From IMG/VR virus record IMGVR_UViG_3300042923_000563, positions 1 to 38,552 of that record: a stretch of 38,552 nucleotides of DNA; one strand, written 5' to 3'. Shown here one piece after another: positions 6,376-15,394 of this stretch. The position numbers and the translations under genes are program-made. This DNA comes from a virus. The notes beneath the pieces were generated by a model, which had not been told where the DNA came from, did not search any database, and saw nothing but the letters and a program-made list of their open reading frames with translations. The first letter of the stretch is position 1, and each line of letters starts with the position of its first letter.

Positions 6376-8319
6376 ATGGACATCTTAGCACCGATCAAAA
6401 AGGTGGTGATCAAAGTGAAAGAGATTGCAGGCGATGTACAGGAAGGCATTCGAATTGATAATGAACAAGCCGAAGCCCTTCAAAAGTGGAAGGATAAGCT
6501 AGCTACGGCCCGAGCTGACTTTAACCTGAGTATCATGGATCAGCGGGAATACATCTACTTAGGCACACGATCTGTGGATAAGAATGTGAACAGTGATCGG
6601 ATGCCGAGCAAGTACGCCAATACCGTGTATAACATTGTATTTGAGTTCATCGAGACTCAAGTGAATACTCAGATCCCACAGCCGAGTGTCAGGAGTATGC
6701 GTCAGCCTTACGAGGAACAAGCACATATGATAGAGGATTGTATCAGCGATAAGCTCAAGCAAATGGACACCGAGGACGTGACAGATGCATGTGAGCGTAT
6801 AACGCCTGTACAGGGATACAGTATCATGGAACTGTGCTGGAACAATGACAAGAGGCATCACCTTTATGATGGTGAGATGGAACTATACAGCAGGCACCCG
6901 AAGCAATTGATCATGCAGCCTGGCGTGTTTCGAATGAAATACATGGATTACTTCTTTATCCTGTCCAAGGTCACAGAAGAGTACGTGAAGCGACGTTACG
7001 GGATAGACATGCAGAATGAAACGGAGCAATACCCCGATAATACAAGTCTATATGGAGTGACTAAGACAAATGCCACGTTGACAGACCGTTCATTGACCGA
7101 GATTGCCTGTTGGTATCGGGATGAAGAAGGTGAAATCGGGAAGTTTGTATGGATCAACGATACTGTACTGGAGGACTTACCGAAGTATTATTTCCGTAGG
7201 GACGAAGAAACGGGCAAGATCATGGAAATGGAAACGTTGGCTTTCGACACAACCATAGGGACCGTTGATCCATTAACCAAACAACCTATGGTTCTGTCTG
7301 CCGGCACTCAGGTTCCTTACTATGTTCCGGACTGTTTCCCATTTGTGGTTCGACGAAACGTGCCGAAGAACTTCGACTTTGGTGGTCAAAGCGATTTAGA
7401 TGTCATACGCGACCATCAGGACACCATTAAGAAGGTTGTCACCAAGATGGAAGAAAAGATTATTCAGGGTGGATCTATTATCAAAGCTGCTGATGATCAT
7501 AATGTCGCGATAACGGATCAAATCAATCAAGTTATCAAAGGAACGCCTCAACAATTAGCTGTGCTTGGTGTGGAGAACTTGCAGGCAGACATCCAAAAGG
7601 ACATCGAGTACACGCAAGTCATTTATAAGCAAGCTCAATCCATGCTGGGCATCACAGATAGCTTCCAAGGCAAGGAAGACTCTACAGCTCAGAGTGGTAA
7701 AGCTAAGCAAATACAGGTTCAGCAAGCTTCTGGAAGGTTGCAATCGAAGCAATTCAACAAAAATGCAGCATACAAGGAACTGTTTGAATTAATGTTTCAG
7801 TTTATGCTCGCTTTCTACGACGAAAAGCGACCTTATACAGCCAAGGATCAGAACGGGAATGACGTGTACATGGAGTTTGACAAGTACAAGTTCATTTTGA
7901 TGGATGATAAAGGCGAATTCTACTACAACACGGACTTTTTATTCTCGTCTGATGTAGGCTCGGGACTGCCCAAGGATCCTATCTTTATGTACAACCAAGT
8001 CAAGGAAATGCTGCAGGCTGGCGCGATTGACAAACTACAGTATTGGACCATCCTGGAGTACTTAAACTTCCCTATGGCGAAACAGATAAAGGCTCAAATC
8101 GAGCAGCAAATGCAGCAGGAAGCTATGATGCAACAGCAGCAGATGGATATGCAGGCGCAGCAACAGCAAATTGATGCGGCTAAGTTGGAGCAGGAGAACA
8201 AACGAACAACGGAAGATATGATGGCGCAGCTTTCACCTGATCAGTTAGCTATGTTCCAACAGTTGCCACCAGAGGAGCAAGAGGCAATCATGCAACAGGT
8301 TATGGGAGGTGCGGCGTGA
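6376..8319 (+). CDS. Portal protein
   Basis: 647 residues, the first structural gene after the terminase. It has features of large portals: N-terminal mixed alpha/beta region, a central part with FDFGGQSDLDVIRDHQDTIKK and a long helical region, and a C-terminal Gln/Met-rich coiled coil (QQQQMDMQAQQQQ) of about 70 residues, like the barrel helices of P22-type portals. The dodecameric portal is the DNA entry channel and the tail-attachment site. Assignment is from length, position and helical architecture. A terminator follows directly. Confidence 0.85.
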   Translation: MDILAPIKKVVIKVKEIAGDVQEGIRIDNEQAEALQKWKDKLATARADFNLSIMDQREYIYLGTRSVDKNVNSDRMPSKYANTVYNIVFEFIETQVNTQIPQPSVRSMRQPYEEQAHMIEDCISDKLKQMDTEDVTDACERITPVQGYSIMELCWNNDKRHHLYDGEMELYSRHPKQLIMQPGVFRMKYMDYFFILSKVTEEYVKRRYGIDMQNETEQYPDNTSLYGVTKTNATLTDRSLTEIACWYRDEEGEIGKFVWINDTVLEDLPKYYFRRDEETGKIMEMETLAFDTTIGTVDPLTKQPMVLSAGTQVPYYVPDCFPFVVRRNVPKNFDFGGQSDLDVIRDHQDTIKKVVTKMEEKIIQGGSIIKAADDHNVAITDQINQVIKGTPQQLAVLGVENLQADIQKDIEYTQVIYKQAQSMLGITDSFQGKEDSTAQSGKAKQIQVQQASGRLQSKQFNKNAAYKELFELMFQFMLAFYDEKRPYTAKDQNGNDVYMEFDKYKFILMDDKGEFYYNTDFLFSSDVGSGLPKDPIFMYNQVKEMLQAGAIDKLQYWTILEYLNFPMAKQIKAQIEQQMQQEAMMQQQQMDMQAQQQQIDAAKLEQENKRTTEDMMAQLSPDQLAMFQQLPPEEQEAIMQQVMGGAA

Positions 8320-8336
8320 GTAAATATATTTAAACT

Positions 8337-8368
8337 GGCCCTTGGTGAGAATCCAACGGGCCTTTTCT
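8337..8368 (+). terminator. Terminator or attenuator after portal
   Basis: GGCCCTTGG pairs with CCAACGGGCC (9 bp with one bulge), followed by TTTTCT. It probably lowers, rather than abolishes, transcription into the head genes, or separates transcripts. Confidence 0.7.
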
Positions 8369-8402
8369 ATACCAGTTTACGAGTTAGAAAGGGGTGAAAC
8401 AC

Positions 8403-8561
8403 ATGGCAGGTACGAACCGACCAAACGGAAGCGCAGGCGCTTATAACGTTACTAACGCATCCAGCGCAAAGGTTGAAGCACCGAATAAGCAAAAGGCTGG
8501 GATGAAAGGCACGGTTGTTACAGGTGGCGATCTACGCGCAAGAGGCGGCAAGAAAAAGTAA
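8403..8561 (+). CDS. Small basic Gly-rich protein (52 aa)
   Basis: The ATG at 8403 follows AAAGGGGTG. The sequence is low complexity, rich in Gly, Ala, Asn and Lys (ends ARGGKKK), probably disordered and possibly nucleic-acid binding. It lies between portal and scaffold, where podoviruses often have a minor virion or assembly factor. No family recognised. Confidence 0.5.
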   Translation: MAGTNRPNGSAGAYNVTNASSAKVEAPNKQKAGMKGTVVTGGDLRARGGKKK

Positions 8562-8623
8562 TGGTTCATGACACTCGGAGAGACGAGCATTCCCTGACGA
8601 GGGTAAACGTGGGAGGAATAAGG

Positions 8624-9466
8624 ATGGACACATATAGATTACGCTTGAACCTGCAACTCTTTGCAGACGATCAGACTGTAGACGCAGAACCGGAGGAAGT
8701 CGCTGACCCTCCAATGGAAACGGAGATTGAAGAGGCTCCCCTAGACGAAAAGGAACCCATTGAGGATGCGGACCCCGTTAACCCGCAGGATAAACCGAAG
8801 CAATCCCCTGAAATGGATAGAGCTTTTGCTGAGTTGCGAAGAGAAAAGGAAGAAGCTCAACGCCAACTACGTGAACGTGACAATTGGGTAGCCGAGCAGT
8901 TCGGTCACTTGGGTATAAAAGATTGGGACGGGTATCAACTAGCTTTAGCAGAACAAAAGAAAAAACAGAAGTATGAGGAACAGGGAATTGATTACGATGC
9001 GGTAAGGGAAATTGCAAAGGAAGAAGCAGCGAACCATCCGGATGTACTCAAGGCCAAACAGATCGAACAGCGTGAAGCCATCAATGCCGAGATTCGGGGC
9101 TTGAAATCATCGTATCCAGACGTGGATATCACTGAAATCAAGGATATGAAGGATCTTGTGCAAACACTAGAAAAACTTCCAAATTGGGAAGAGATACAAA
9201 AACGTGTAGCCAAAGGGTACGACCTGAAAGATGCATATGAGTTGGCGAATCGTGATGCAATCGCAGAAAAACGAGCTAAAGCTGCTGCTCAAGCGACACG
9301 AAACAACGCTCGTAGCAAGGACCACCTGAAGCCGAGCGGAAGCCAAGCAGCGGATGACATTGTTATTGTTTCGCCCGAAGAAATGGCGTTATTCCGTAAG
9401 ACGGGAACCAAGAAGACAGACGCCGAGATTATTGCCTGGAAGAAAAAACAAATGATGAAACGTTAA
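8624..9466 (+). CDS. Scaffolding protein
   Basis: The ATG at 8624 is chosen because GGGAGGAATAAGG directly precedes it and because the resulting start, LRLNLQLFA, is typical of phage scaffold proteins; a longer frame back to 8561 lacks such a site. The product (280 aa) is acidic at the N-terminus (EEVADPPMETEIEEAP), helical and coiled-coil in the middle, and basic at the C-terminus, the usual scaffold pattern where the basic end binds capsid protein. It sits two genes before the major capsid gene. Confidence 0.8.
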   Translation: MDTYRLRLNLQLFADDQTVDAEPEEVADPPMETEIEEAPLDEKEPIEDADPVNPQDKPKQSPEMDRAFAELRREKEEAQRQLRERDNWVAEQFGHLGIKDWDGYQLALAEQKKKQKYEEQGIDYDAVREIAKEEAANHPDVLKAKQIEQREAINAEIRGLKSSYPDVDITEIKDMKDLVQTLEKLPNWEEIQKRVAKGYDLKDAYELANRDAIAEKRAKAAAQATRNNARSKDHLKPSGSQAADDIVIVSPEEMALFRKTGTKKTDAEIIAWKKKQMMKR

Positions 9467-9479
9467 GGAGGAACAATCA

Positions 9480-9890
9480 ATGGGAAGTGCAGGATTCAAG
9501 CAAGCAAGCTCGTTGGACGGATCAAGTGATCCGTATGAATACTACCTTTTGACTGATGCAGAGGGCGCTACGATGGGTGAGGCGCTTGTTCAAACATCAG
9601 GTAGGCTTACAAAATGCGGAGCCACAGCAACACCAGAGTTCATTGCAATCCGGACGCAAACCGCAGAGACGACTTCGGTTACTCCACTGCCGGTTATTCG
9701 CGTTAAAGAAAATCGCGAGTATGAAACGCTCTCTACAGCTACGGTGGCGGCAACACTGATCGGCGCCAAGGTCACACTGGCGACGAACGCCACCCAAGTG
9801 ACGGCAACCACCTCATCTGGAGTGTTTGAAATCTCGCACACCGATGGGGCAACAACAAATTCAACAGTTCGCGGATATTTCCGCAGATAA
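9480..9890 (+). CDS. Head decoration/stabilisation-like protein
   Basis: 136 residues starting after AAGGAGGAAC. The product is rich in Thr, Ala and Val with many short beta strands and few charged clusters, the composition of capsid cement or decoration proteins, and it lies between scaffold and major capsid, the typical place for them. Assignment is by position and composition only. Confidence 0.55.
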   Translation: MGSAGFKQASSLDGSSDPYEYYLLTDAEGATMGEALVQTSGRLTKCGATATPEFIAIRTQTAETTSVTPLPVIRVKENREYETLSTATVAATLIGAKVTLATNATQVTATTSSGVFEISHTDGATTNSTVRGYFRR

Positions 9891-9895
9891 ACTAA

Positions 9896-9945
9896 AAACA
9901 TGGGGAGAAGCATGGCAGGGTAAACTCCTGCCGCCCCTCATGTTT
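9896..9945 (+). terminator. Two-tier hairpin before the capsid gene
   Basis: Outer arms AAACATG/CATGTTT enclose an inner hairpin GGCAGG (9914-9919)/CCTGCC (9927-9932), followed by TTTAT. It may be a weak terminator or an mRNA stabiliser/processing element at the 5' end of the capsid transcript. Confidence 0.5.
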
Positions 9946-9965
9946 ATCCAATTGGAGGGTAAACA

Positions 9966-10982
9966 ATGGCTGGTATTGTATTTTCAGAAGCATCTGGCGT
10001 TAATGATAGCATGTTCGGTAAGTCCCAGGACCCGATCAAAATGTTCGTAGAAGAAAGAGTAGAAGCTTTTCAGAAGTTCTCGATGATTCCGGATATTTTT
10101 ATGGAGGATGACACCAGTAATTACGGGGAGAGGTATACCAGCGCTACGGCATTGGCTAACTTCGAACCGGTTGGGGAAGGCGGAGCCTATCCCCGTAACT
10201 CGATCCGCGAAGGGTACAGTAAGCTGATCGAGCCTGACGAGTGGAAAAACTCATTTGAGATCACACAAAAGATGGTCGAGGACCAGAAGATAGGGAAGGC
10301 CATCACTCAAGGCGCTGGAATCTTTACCACTGCTTACAACCGTGGCCGTGAGCAATTCGCCTCCTCTTTCCTAAACAATGGACAAAGTACAACCATGACG
10401 TTCGGAGCCAATCAGAAATCATTCAATATCACATGTAATGATGGTCTGGCTCTATTCAACACAGCCCATACATCCATCACAGGAGGCACAGGAACCCAGT
10501 CTAATTACTTCGGCAACCCATTCTCCTATGACGCTCTTTGCTTGGTTGAGGAAGCCATGCAGTACTTTACAGACGATGACGGGAACATTCTTAACATCAT
10601 GCCTGATACGATTGTGATCCCTTCCAAGTCGCGCATTAAGAAACTCGTATTCGATGCGGTCGGAGCAGAAGGCATCCCAGGAACAGCGAACAATAGCTTC
10701 TCCTATCAATTTGGTCGTTGGACTGTTATCGAGTCCCCTTACCTAACCAACAGTTCTGGGATTACTGCAGGCACGGATACATGGTACGTCATGGATTCGA
10801 ACTTTAACAAGGATTACGGCGGCTTGATCTGGTTGGAGCGCATTCCATTGTCGGTTAAATCGTATATCGATGAGAATACAGACAACAACGTGTGGAAAGG
10901 TCGTTCGCGCTACGGAGCTGGTCCTAACAACTGGAGAGCGATTGCCAAGGTTAACCCAGGTCTTGGAACGGTACTGAGTTAA
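9966..10982 (+). CDS. Major capsid protein
   Basis: 338 residues after a GGAGGG site. The N-terminal arm, the basic and aromatic-rich middle (EWKNSFEITQKMVEDQK, NRGREQFASSF) and the C-terminal beta strands (WLERIPLSVKSYIDENTD) match the general layout of HK97-fold major capsid proteins such as those of Firmicutes phages. It lies after scaffold and decoration and before connector genes and is followed by a strong hairpin, common after this highly expressed gene. Confidence 0.85.
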   Translation: MAGIVFSEASGVNDSMFGKSQDPIKMFVEERVEAFQKFSMIPDIFMEDDTSNYGERYTSATALANFEPVGEGGAYPRNSIREGYSKLIEPDEWKNSFEITQKMVEDQKIGKAITQGAGIFTTAYNRGREQFASSFLNNGQSTTMTFGANQKSFNITCNDGLALFNTAHTSITGGTGTQSNYFGNPFSYDALCLVEEAMQYFTDDDGNILNIMPDTIVIPSKSRIKKLVFDAVGAEGIPGTANNSFSYQFGRWTVIESPYLTNSSGITAGTDTWYVMDSNFNKDYGGLIWLERIPLSVKSYIDENTDNNVWKGRSRYGAGPNNWRAIAKVNPGLGTVLS

Positions 10983-10983
10983 T

Positions 10984-10999
10984 GGAGGCTTCGGCCTCC
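10984..10999 (+). terminator. Hairpin after the major capsid gene
   Basis: GGAGGC-TTCG-GCCTCC, a stable UUCG-loop hairpin directly after the stop codon. No long T run, so it may protect the capsid mRNA 3' end as much as terminate. Confidence 0.65.
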
Positions 11000-11024
11000 T
11001 AATCTGTTTAAAGGAGTGAAAAGT

Positions 11025-11387
11025 ATGCCTTTAGTCGCGTTGCCAAGCAGTAACATTTCAGGATATACAGGATTAAATGTTTACGGGGCTCACGCTCAAA
11101 TGACGGAAGTACTAGCAGCACAAACGTTAGCTGGAGGAGATGTCACACTAACGGATGACCAAGGTCGAACTATTGGATTAATTGAAGTAACCACAGGTCA
11201 TGCAACTAATGCTTTCATTGTACCGAATCTAGCAGGGAAGTTTTATTGGATCGTCAATAATCACGCTTCGTTGGCAGCAAATATTAAAGTAGCTTCCACC
11301 ACGGCCATATCCGTAGCAGCGACCAAGTCCGCTCTCGTTTATGTAACCAGTGCCGGAGCATGTAAGAGACTTACAGCCGATACGTAA
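11025..11387 (+). CDS. Structural protein, beta-rich (120 aa)
   Basis: The start is the ATG at 11025, 8 bases after AAAGGAG; the GTG at 11016 overlaps that site and is rejected. The product is rich in Ala, Thr and Val with repeated short strands (GGDVTLTDDQGRTIGLIEV, SAGACKRL). It resembles small head- or tail-associated virion proteins, and its composition is like the proteins at 9480 and 11752. No family is recognised. Confidence 0.55.
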   Translation: MPLVALPSSNISGYTGLNVYGAHAQMTEVLAAQTLAGGDVTLTDDQGRTIGLIEVTTGHATNAFIVPNLAGKFYWIVNNHASLAANIKVASTTAISVAATKSALVYVTSAGACKRLTADT

Positions 11388-11393
11388 AAACAT

Positions 11394-11420
11394 GAGGGGC
11401 CGTGTGGCTCCTCTTATTCT
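11394..11420 (+). terminator. Hairpin with T-rich tail
   Basis: GAGGGGCC pairs with GGCTCCTC around GTGT (8 bp, one G-T) and is followed by TTATTCT. Weak terminator or mRNA-stability element. Confidence 0.55.
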
Positions 11421-11436
11421 CTTTAGGAGGTGTCAC

Positions 11437-11730
11437 ATGCACTCACTCGAACAAATCAAGGCAAACCTTACCTCAATTGACCGACAACTATCCCTCATGA
11501 TTTATGAAGAGCTAGTGGAAATAAAGTGCCTGTTACAGGCTATAACCAACGACAAAGAACGGGATATACCTGTTGTACCCGATGATCATACACACGCCCC
11601 AGAGAGCGCCATAGAAAGTCTGAAGCGACCTGAATTAATGAAGCTAATCGCTAAAATGAAAAACAAACCCATTGGATTCCAAAAGTGGGGAACTAAGCAG
11701 ATGAGAGAACATTTAAAGGGTGCCAGTTAA
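11437..11730 (+). CDS. Small head-tail region protein (97 aa)
   Basis: The start is the ATG at 11437 after TTTAGGAGGTG; the longer frame back to 11350 overlaps the previous gene and lacks a ribosome site. The N-terminal half is helical. The C-terminal ~35 residues (LKRPELMKLIAKMKNKPIGF, then KMREHL-like end) resemble small SAP/HeH-type helix-extended-loop-helix modules found at the ends of phage proteins, a tentative match. Confidence 0.5.
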   Translation: MHSLEQIKANLTSIDRQLSLMIYEELVEIKCLLQAITNDKERDIPVVPDDHTHAPESAIESLKRPELMKLIAKMKNKPIGFQKWGTKQMREHLKGAS

Positions 11731-11751
11731 ATATGAAGGAGGCGTAGTTAC

Positions 11752-12147
11752 ATGTCTGGTGGAAGAGTCATTAATGTAAGTGGTAAAACGGCAGAAGAAA
11801 TATTTACACCAACTAACCCGGGATATGTCAATACGGCAGCCGGAGGAAACACGCAAGTTGTAAATGAAGACGGATCAACTAATGTAGTGGTAACGGGCAG
11901 TATAGTTGCAGCAGGGAAAGCTACTGCAAGCACAACAGATGGAACAATTACCGCTAATTACAACAACATCTCCGTTATCAATGATGGCCCGAATGAACTA
12001 ATTCTTGCCATTAATGAATCAAGTGTGTCAGGGACAAAGAAAATTTACATTGCACCTGGGGAAGCGTTCGATAAGGCAATTAGCGGAACATCTTTACACC
12101 ATTCTGTTGCAAGCGGTTCGGCTGTATTCCGCTATGCGTTAGGGTGA
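11752..12147 (+). CDS. Structural protein, beta-rich (131 aa)
   Basis: Starts after AAGGAGGCG. Thr/Ala/Gly/Val-rich with predicted strands throughout (TQVVNEDGSTNVVVTGSIVAAGK is split by turns) and a C-terminal segment HHSVASGSAVFRYALG. It lies directly before a beta-helix protein and could be its adaptor or a small head/tail-surface protein. Function inferred only from position. Confidence 0.5.
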   Translation: MSGGRVINVSGKTAEEIFTPTNPGYVNTAAGGNTQVVNEDGSTNVVVTGSIVAAGKATASTTDGTITANYNNISVINDGPNELILAINESSVSGTKKIYIAPGEAFDKAISGTSLHHSVASGSAVFRYALG

Positions 12148-12151
12148 TTAT

Positions 12152-13408
12152 ATGGGATGGAGCCATCGAACGATTCCAACATGGTCAACCGTCACAAAGC
12201 CTACAGGGTTTGTTTGGGATGCGCCGATAACGGTAGAAACGGACGGTCAGAGACACTTTAGAACAGATTTTGATGTGTCAGATTTTGAGTATGTAGGATC
12301 AGGAAAAACCTATTATGTTGATCCGGTCAACGGAAGTGATTCCAATGACGGTTTAACGGAAGGAAGCCCGTTGAAATCCGTCAACACCGCAGCGTTAAAG
12401 GTAGATGTAGACATTATCTTGGCGAAGTCTGGTATCGTTGTTCGGAGTGAATGCCCAGGTACGGTTACTCGTAGCATGACCATCAAAGCTATGCCGGGTG
12501 CAGATGTTATTTTCAGCGGACATGATGTGCTGACGTGGACGAAAACAGCAGGATTAACAAATGTTTATCAAGCGTCAAAAAGCTCCATAGCGACTGTTTT
12601 CGATGCTAGTAATCTAGATGCGAATGGCGACTATTCACCCGTAACTCGACTGCTGACATCGGCAGCGGAAGTAGATGCGACACCGAACTCGTATTACAAA
12701 GTCGGCGCAACCATCTACTGTCATCCGTTTGATTCTCGCATTCCAGATAGTGACATCCGAGTGTATATTGATGCTTTCACATTCCTTCACGCTGGGGATA
12801 GTACTTATTACTTTGAAGGAATCAAATTCGAGGGCGGCAAGTGGAGTATAGGAAACACAGCAGTTCTGTTAACACCGAAGGTATATGCAAAGGACTGTAC
12901 GTTCAGCTACATGATGTTTCGGGATGGTGGACTTGAAATACAGGGCGCAGAATTTGTTTATTTGCAAAATTGCGTAGGTGCACGTAGTGAGAATGACGGA
13001 TTTAACTATCATATTCTGAATGAGACTAAACCAAAGGTTTTAGAAGTCAACTGTGTATATAGAATGAACGGTGGAGCTGGTGACATCGACAACGGATCGA
13101 CTATGCATGATGGCGGGTCCATAGTTCGGGTCAACTGCGTAAGCCATGGAAACAAAGGTCCAAACATAGCAGATGTTGGTGTGGGTACACAGTCATGGAA
13201 CATGGGGTGTTTTGCAATGGATTCAACGGCTACTACATCAGCACAAAACTCAGATTTCACGGTTGATGCTGGTGAGATGTGGCTCGATGGATGTTATGCC
13301 TCTGGTTCCGATCTGAGCTTGGATGTTCGTTCTGGCGCTACGATGTACGTCCGAAACGTCCGCGCGGAAGGTCCTGAAAGTGTAGTTGGTACCAAGGTGG
13401 CTTATTAA
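12152..13408 (+). CDS. Right-handed beta-helix tail protein
   Basis: 418 residues; ATG follows AGGGTGATT. After an N-terminal adaptor of ~50 residues, the segment TYYVDPVNGSDSNDG and SPLKSV is the classic entry to DUF1565-type right-handed parallel beta-helices. Repeated short strands rich in Asp, Gly, Asn and Val continue to the C-terminus. Such folds bind or cleave cell-surface glycans in tailspikes. A second beta-helix protein lies at 14063. No catalytic residues can be assigned by eye. Confidence 0.65.
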   Translation: MGWSHRTIPTWSTVTKPTGFVWDAPITVETDGQRHFRTDFDVSDFEYVGSGKTYYVDPVNGSDSNDGLTEGSPLKSVNTAALKVDVDIILAKSGIVVRSECPGTVTRSMTIKAMPGADVIFSGHDVLTWTKTAGLTNVYQASKSSIATVFDASNLDANGDYSPVTRLLTSAAEVDATPNSYYKVGATIYCHPFDSRIPDSDIRVYIDAFTFLHAGDSTYYFEGIKFEGGKWSIGNTAVLLTPKVYAKDCTFSYMMFRDGGLEIQGAEFVYLQNCVGARSENDGFNYHILNETKPKVLEVNCVYRMNGGAGDIDNGSTMHDGGSIVRVNCVSHGNKGPNIADVGVGTQSWNMGCFAMDSTATTSAQNSDFTVDAGEMWLDGCYASGSDLSLDVRSGATMYVRNVRAEGPESVVGTKVAY

Positions 13409-13446
13409 ACTAACGAAGTTCGTATGCTTTTATTTGGAGGTGACGT

Positions 13447-14061
13447 ATGACACTAACGGAAATTATCGCAGAGATAGACGAGAAGTACCCCAATTCAGTA
13501 AGCAGCGCCTCAAAGGTGCGAAAGATGAGTATCCTTCAAAAGAGGCTATACCGCAAGATGGGGAAGCAGACATTCGCTTCTTATGGCACGGTTACCAACC
13601 AGCCATCCTATCCCATCACGCAGAACATAGACGATATATTCGACATATTGGTGGGAAGTAGCGTCACGAATAAATTTCACAGTTACCCACGAAAAATGTT
13701 GAAGGATACAACATGGGGGAGCGAAACGTGCGGTCGCTGGTACACCTTCTTCGGTGATGTCACAACTGGCGATTATATCGACATTCATCCGACTCCCGAT
13801 AACAGTGTGGATACCTATGTAATCTGGTACTACGAGGAACCGGCTGATCTTGATCCTGACACATTAAACTCCACACCACCCTTAGATCACGACTATCACA
13901 TGTTGTTTGTTTATCACGTCTGCAAGGAAATTGCTGAGAACTATCGTGATTTTGATATCGCAACTGGTTACGCTCAGCAATTCAATGAATTATATCTGGA
14001 GATGGCAAGTACCTTCCAAAATCCAGAGGTTATTTTAGTCCACAGCGAATCGGGGTGGTAA
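13447..14061 (+). CDS. Head-to-tail adaptor protein (probable)
   Basis: 204 residues after TTGGAGGTGA. The helical start (TEIIAEIDEKYPNSVSSASKV) and a strand-rich centre with conserved-looking aromatic residues (VDTYVIWYYEEP) end in a helical tail (HVCKEIAENYRDFD). Podoviruses and siphoviruses place adaptor/connector proteins of this length shortly after the capsid. Identification is by position and secondary-structure pattern only. Confidence 0.55.
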   Translation: MTLTEIIAEIDEKYPNSVSSASKVRKMSILQKRLYRKMGKQTFASYGTVTNQPSYPITQNIDDIFDILVGSSVTNKFHSYPRKMLKDTTWGSETCGRWYTFFGDVTTGDYIDIHPTPDNSVDTYVIWYYEEPADLDPDTLNSTPPLDHDYHMLFVYHVCKEIAENYRDFDIATGYAQQFNELYLEMASTFQNPEVILVHSESGW

Positions 14062-14062
14062 T

Positions 14063-15376
14063 ATGGTTCAATATGCGAGTCAATATGTGTTTGCTCAATC
14101 GAATGCAAACGTGAATGAGTCTGTGTTCGGAAGCATTATTTACAATGTAAAAGCGTATGGAGCAAAAGGGAATGGAGTATCCGATGATACGACGTCGATT
14201 CAATTGACTATCAATGCAGCAAAGGAAGATGGGGCCGTGGTATTTTTCCCTCCTGGAAACTACAGGATTTCAAGTTCTTTGATCATCTCTGGCGGTGCCC
14301 AGCGCCTTGAAGGTTCAGGATTCTACACATCGCGCTTGATAACAACGGATAACATTCCCATGATCACCCTAGACGTGTCTAGCGTGGATATGTACTACAA
14401 TTCCATTGTGCAATTAGGATTTGTGGGAGTGATCAGCGGAACGCGGACAAGCAATGATGCTATCCTGATTACCGGTTCTTCGACAAACCGATTAACAGAT
14501 TGTATCTTTTCCGATTTGATGTTTGAAGGGACCTACACAGGGATTCACTCGACAAAATCAACCAATGATTCAGGGGAAAACCTATTCGACTGGAACATTT
14601 TCACGAACTTGCGGTGTTCCAACTTCGGGGCCAACAATGTCGAATATGGGATAAAACTGGATTATGGGTCCGGTACCGGGAATATATATACCAGTTCCGT
14701 ACTGAAAACCGGAACGGCAGGAATCGAGATTGGCGGCAGCGGTTCGGTTAATGTGGGTGACATCACGATTTCAAACATTCAATTTGGTGGAGATGGAGCG
14801 ACAAGTGCCATCAAACTCGTGGGATCATTATCTGCGTATCGGGCAAATGTAACTATCGTATCCTGCCAATTTGATGCCGGGATCACAAATTCATTGGATT
14901 TTATCAACATGACCTCCTTCACCGCTCAAGGATGTAACTGGGGTGGAGCGACAACGACCTCATTCACCAACTGTTCGAACTATTCAATCGACAGTAAAAA
15001 CTGCATAAATAGCTACTACGGTCTTAAAATGGTCGATATTGGTATGGGAGCAACCGTGGATATGTTTGCAATCACGTTGCCTACCGCCCTGGATAACGGC
15101 TTGATGGTCGAGATTACGACATTCGGGTTCCAACAAGGACGCGGCAGCGCGATCGTTACCTCGCGGTACCATGTTGTCACGGATGGGTCGAGTGTCACGG
15201 CTGCGCAGATCGACAATTATCAAACAGGGAATGGCGGGGCAACATTGACACATTCTGCCGAAGCCAGCGGCCTGGTGCTTGCCTTCAAAATCACTACCAA
15301 TAGCACGAGCGGCGGAAGCGATGCACAGACTGGTATACGTGTGGTTGGTCGAGCGTATGATTTCGATGTTTTGTAG
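14063..15376 (+). CDS. Tailspike, pectate-lyase-superfamily beta-helix
   Basis: 437 residues. Residues ~28-80 contain YNVKAYGAKGNGVSDD, then FFPPGNYRISSSLI, the hallmark start of the Pectate_lyase_3/glycosyl hydrolase 28-like superfamily found in phage tailspikes. Coils of a right-handed beta-helix follow, and the C-terminal ~100 residues are a separate beta-domain, probably for trimerisation or chaperoned folding. The protein probably binds or degrades the host surface polysaccharide. It abuts the adaptor gene by one base. Confidence 0.8.
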   Translation: MVQYASQYVFAQSNANVNESVFGSIIYNVKAYGAKGNGVSDDTTSIQLTINAAKEDGAVVFFPPGNYRISSSLIISGGAQRLEGSGFYTSRLITTDNIPMITLDVSSVDMYYNSIVQLGFVGVISGTRTSNDAILITGSSTNRLTDCIFSDLMFEGTYTGIHSTKSTNDSGENLFDWNIFTNLRCSNFGANNVEYGIKLDYGSGTGNIYTSSVLKTGTAGIEIGGSGSVNVGDITISNIQFGGDGATSAIKLVGSLSAYRANVTIVSCQFDAGITNSLDFINMTSFTAQGCNWGGATTTSFTNCSNYSIDSKNCINSYYGLKMVDIGMGATVDMFAITLPTALDNGLMVEITTFGFQQGRGSAIVTSRYHVVTDGSSVTAAQIDNYQTGNGGATLTHSAEASGLVLAFKITTNSTSGGSDAQTGIRVVGRAYDFDVL

Positions 15377-15394
15377 GCGGATAGGGAGGTTCAC

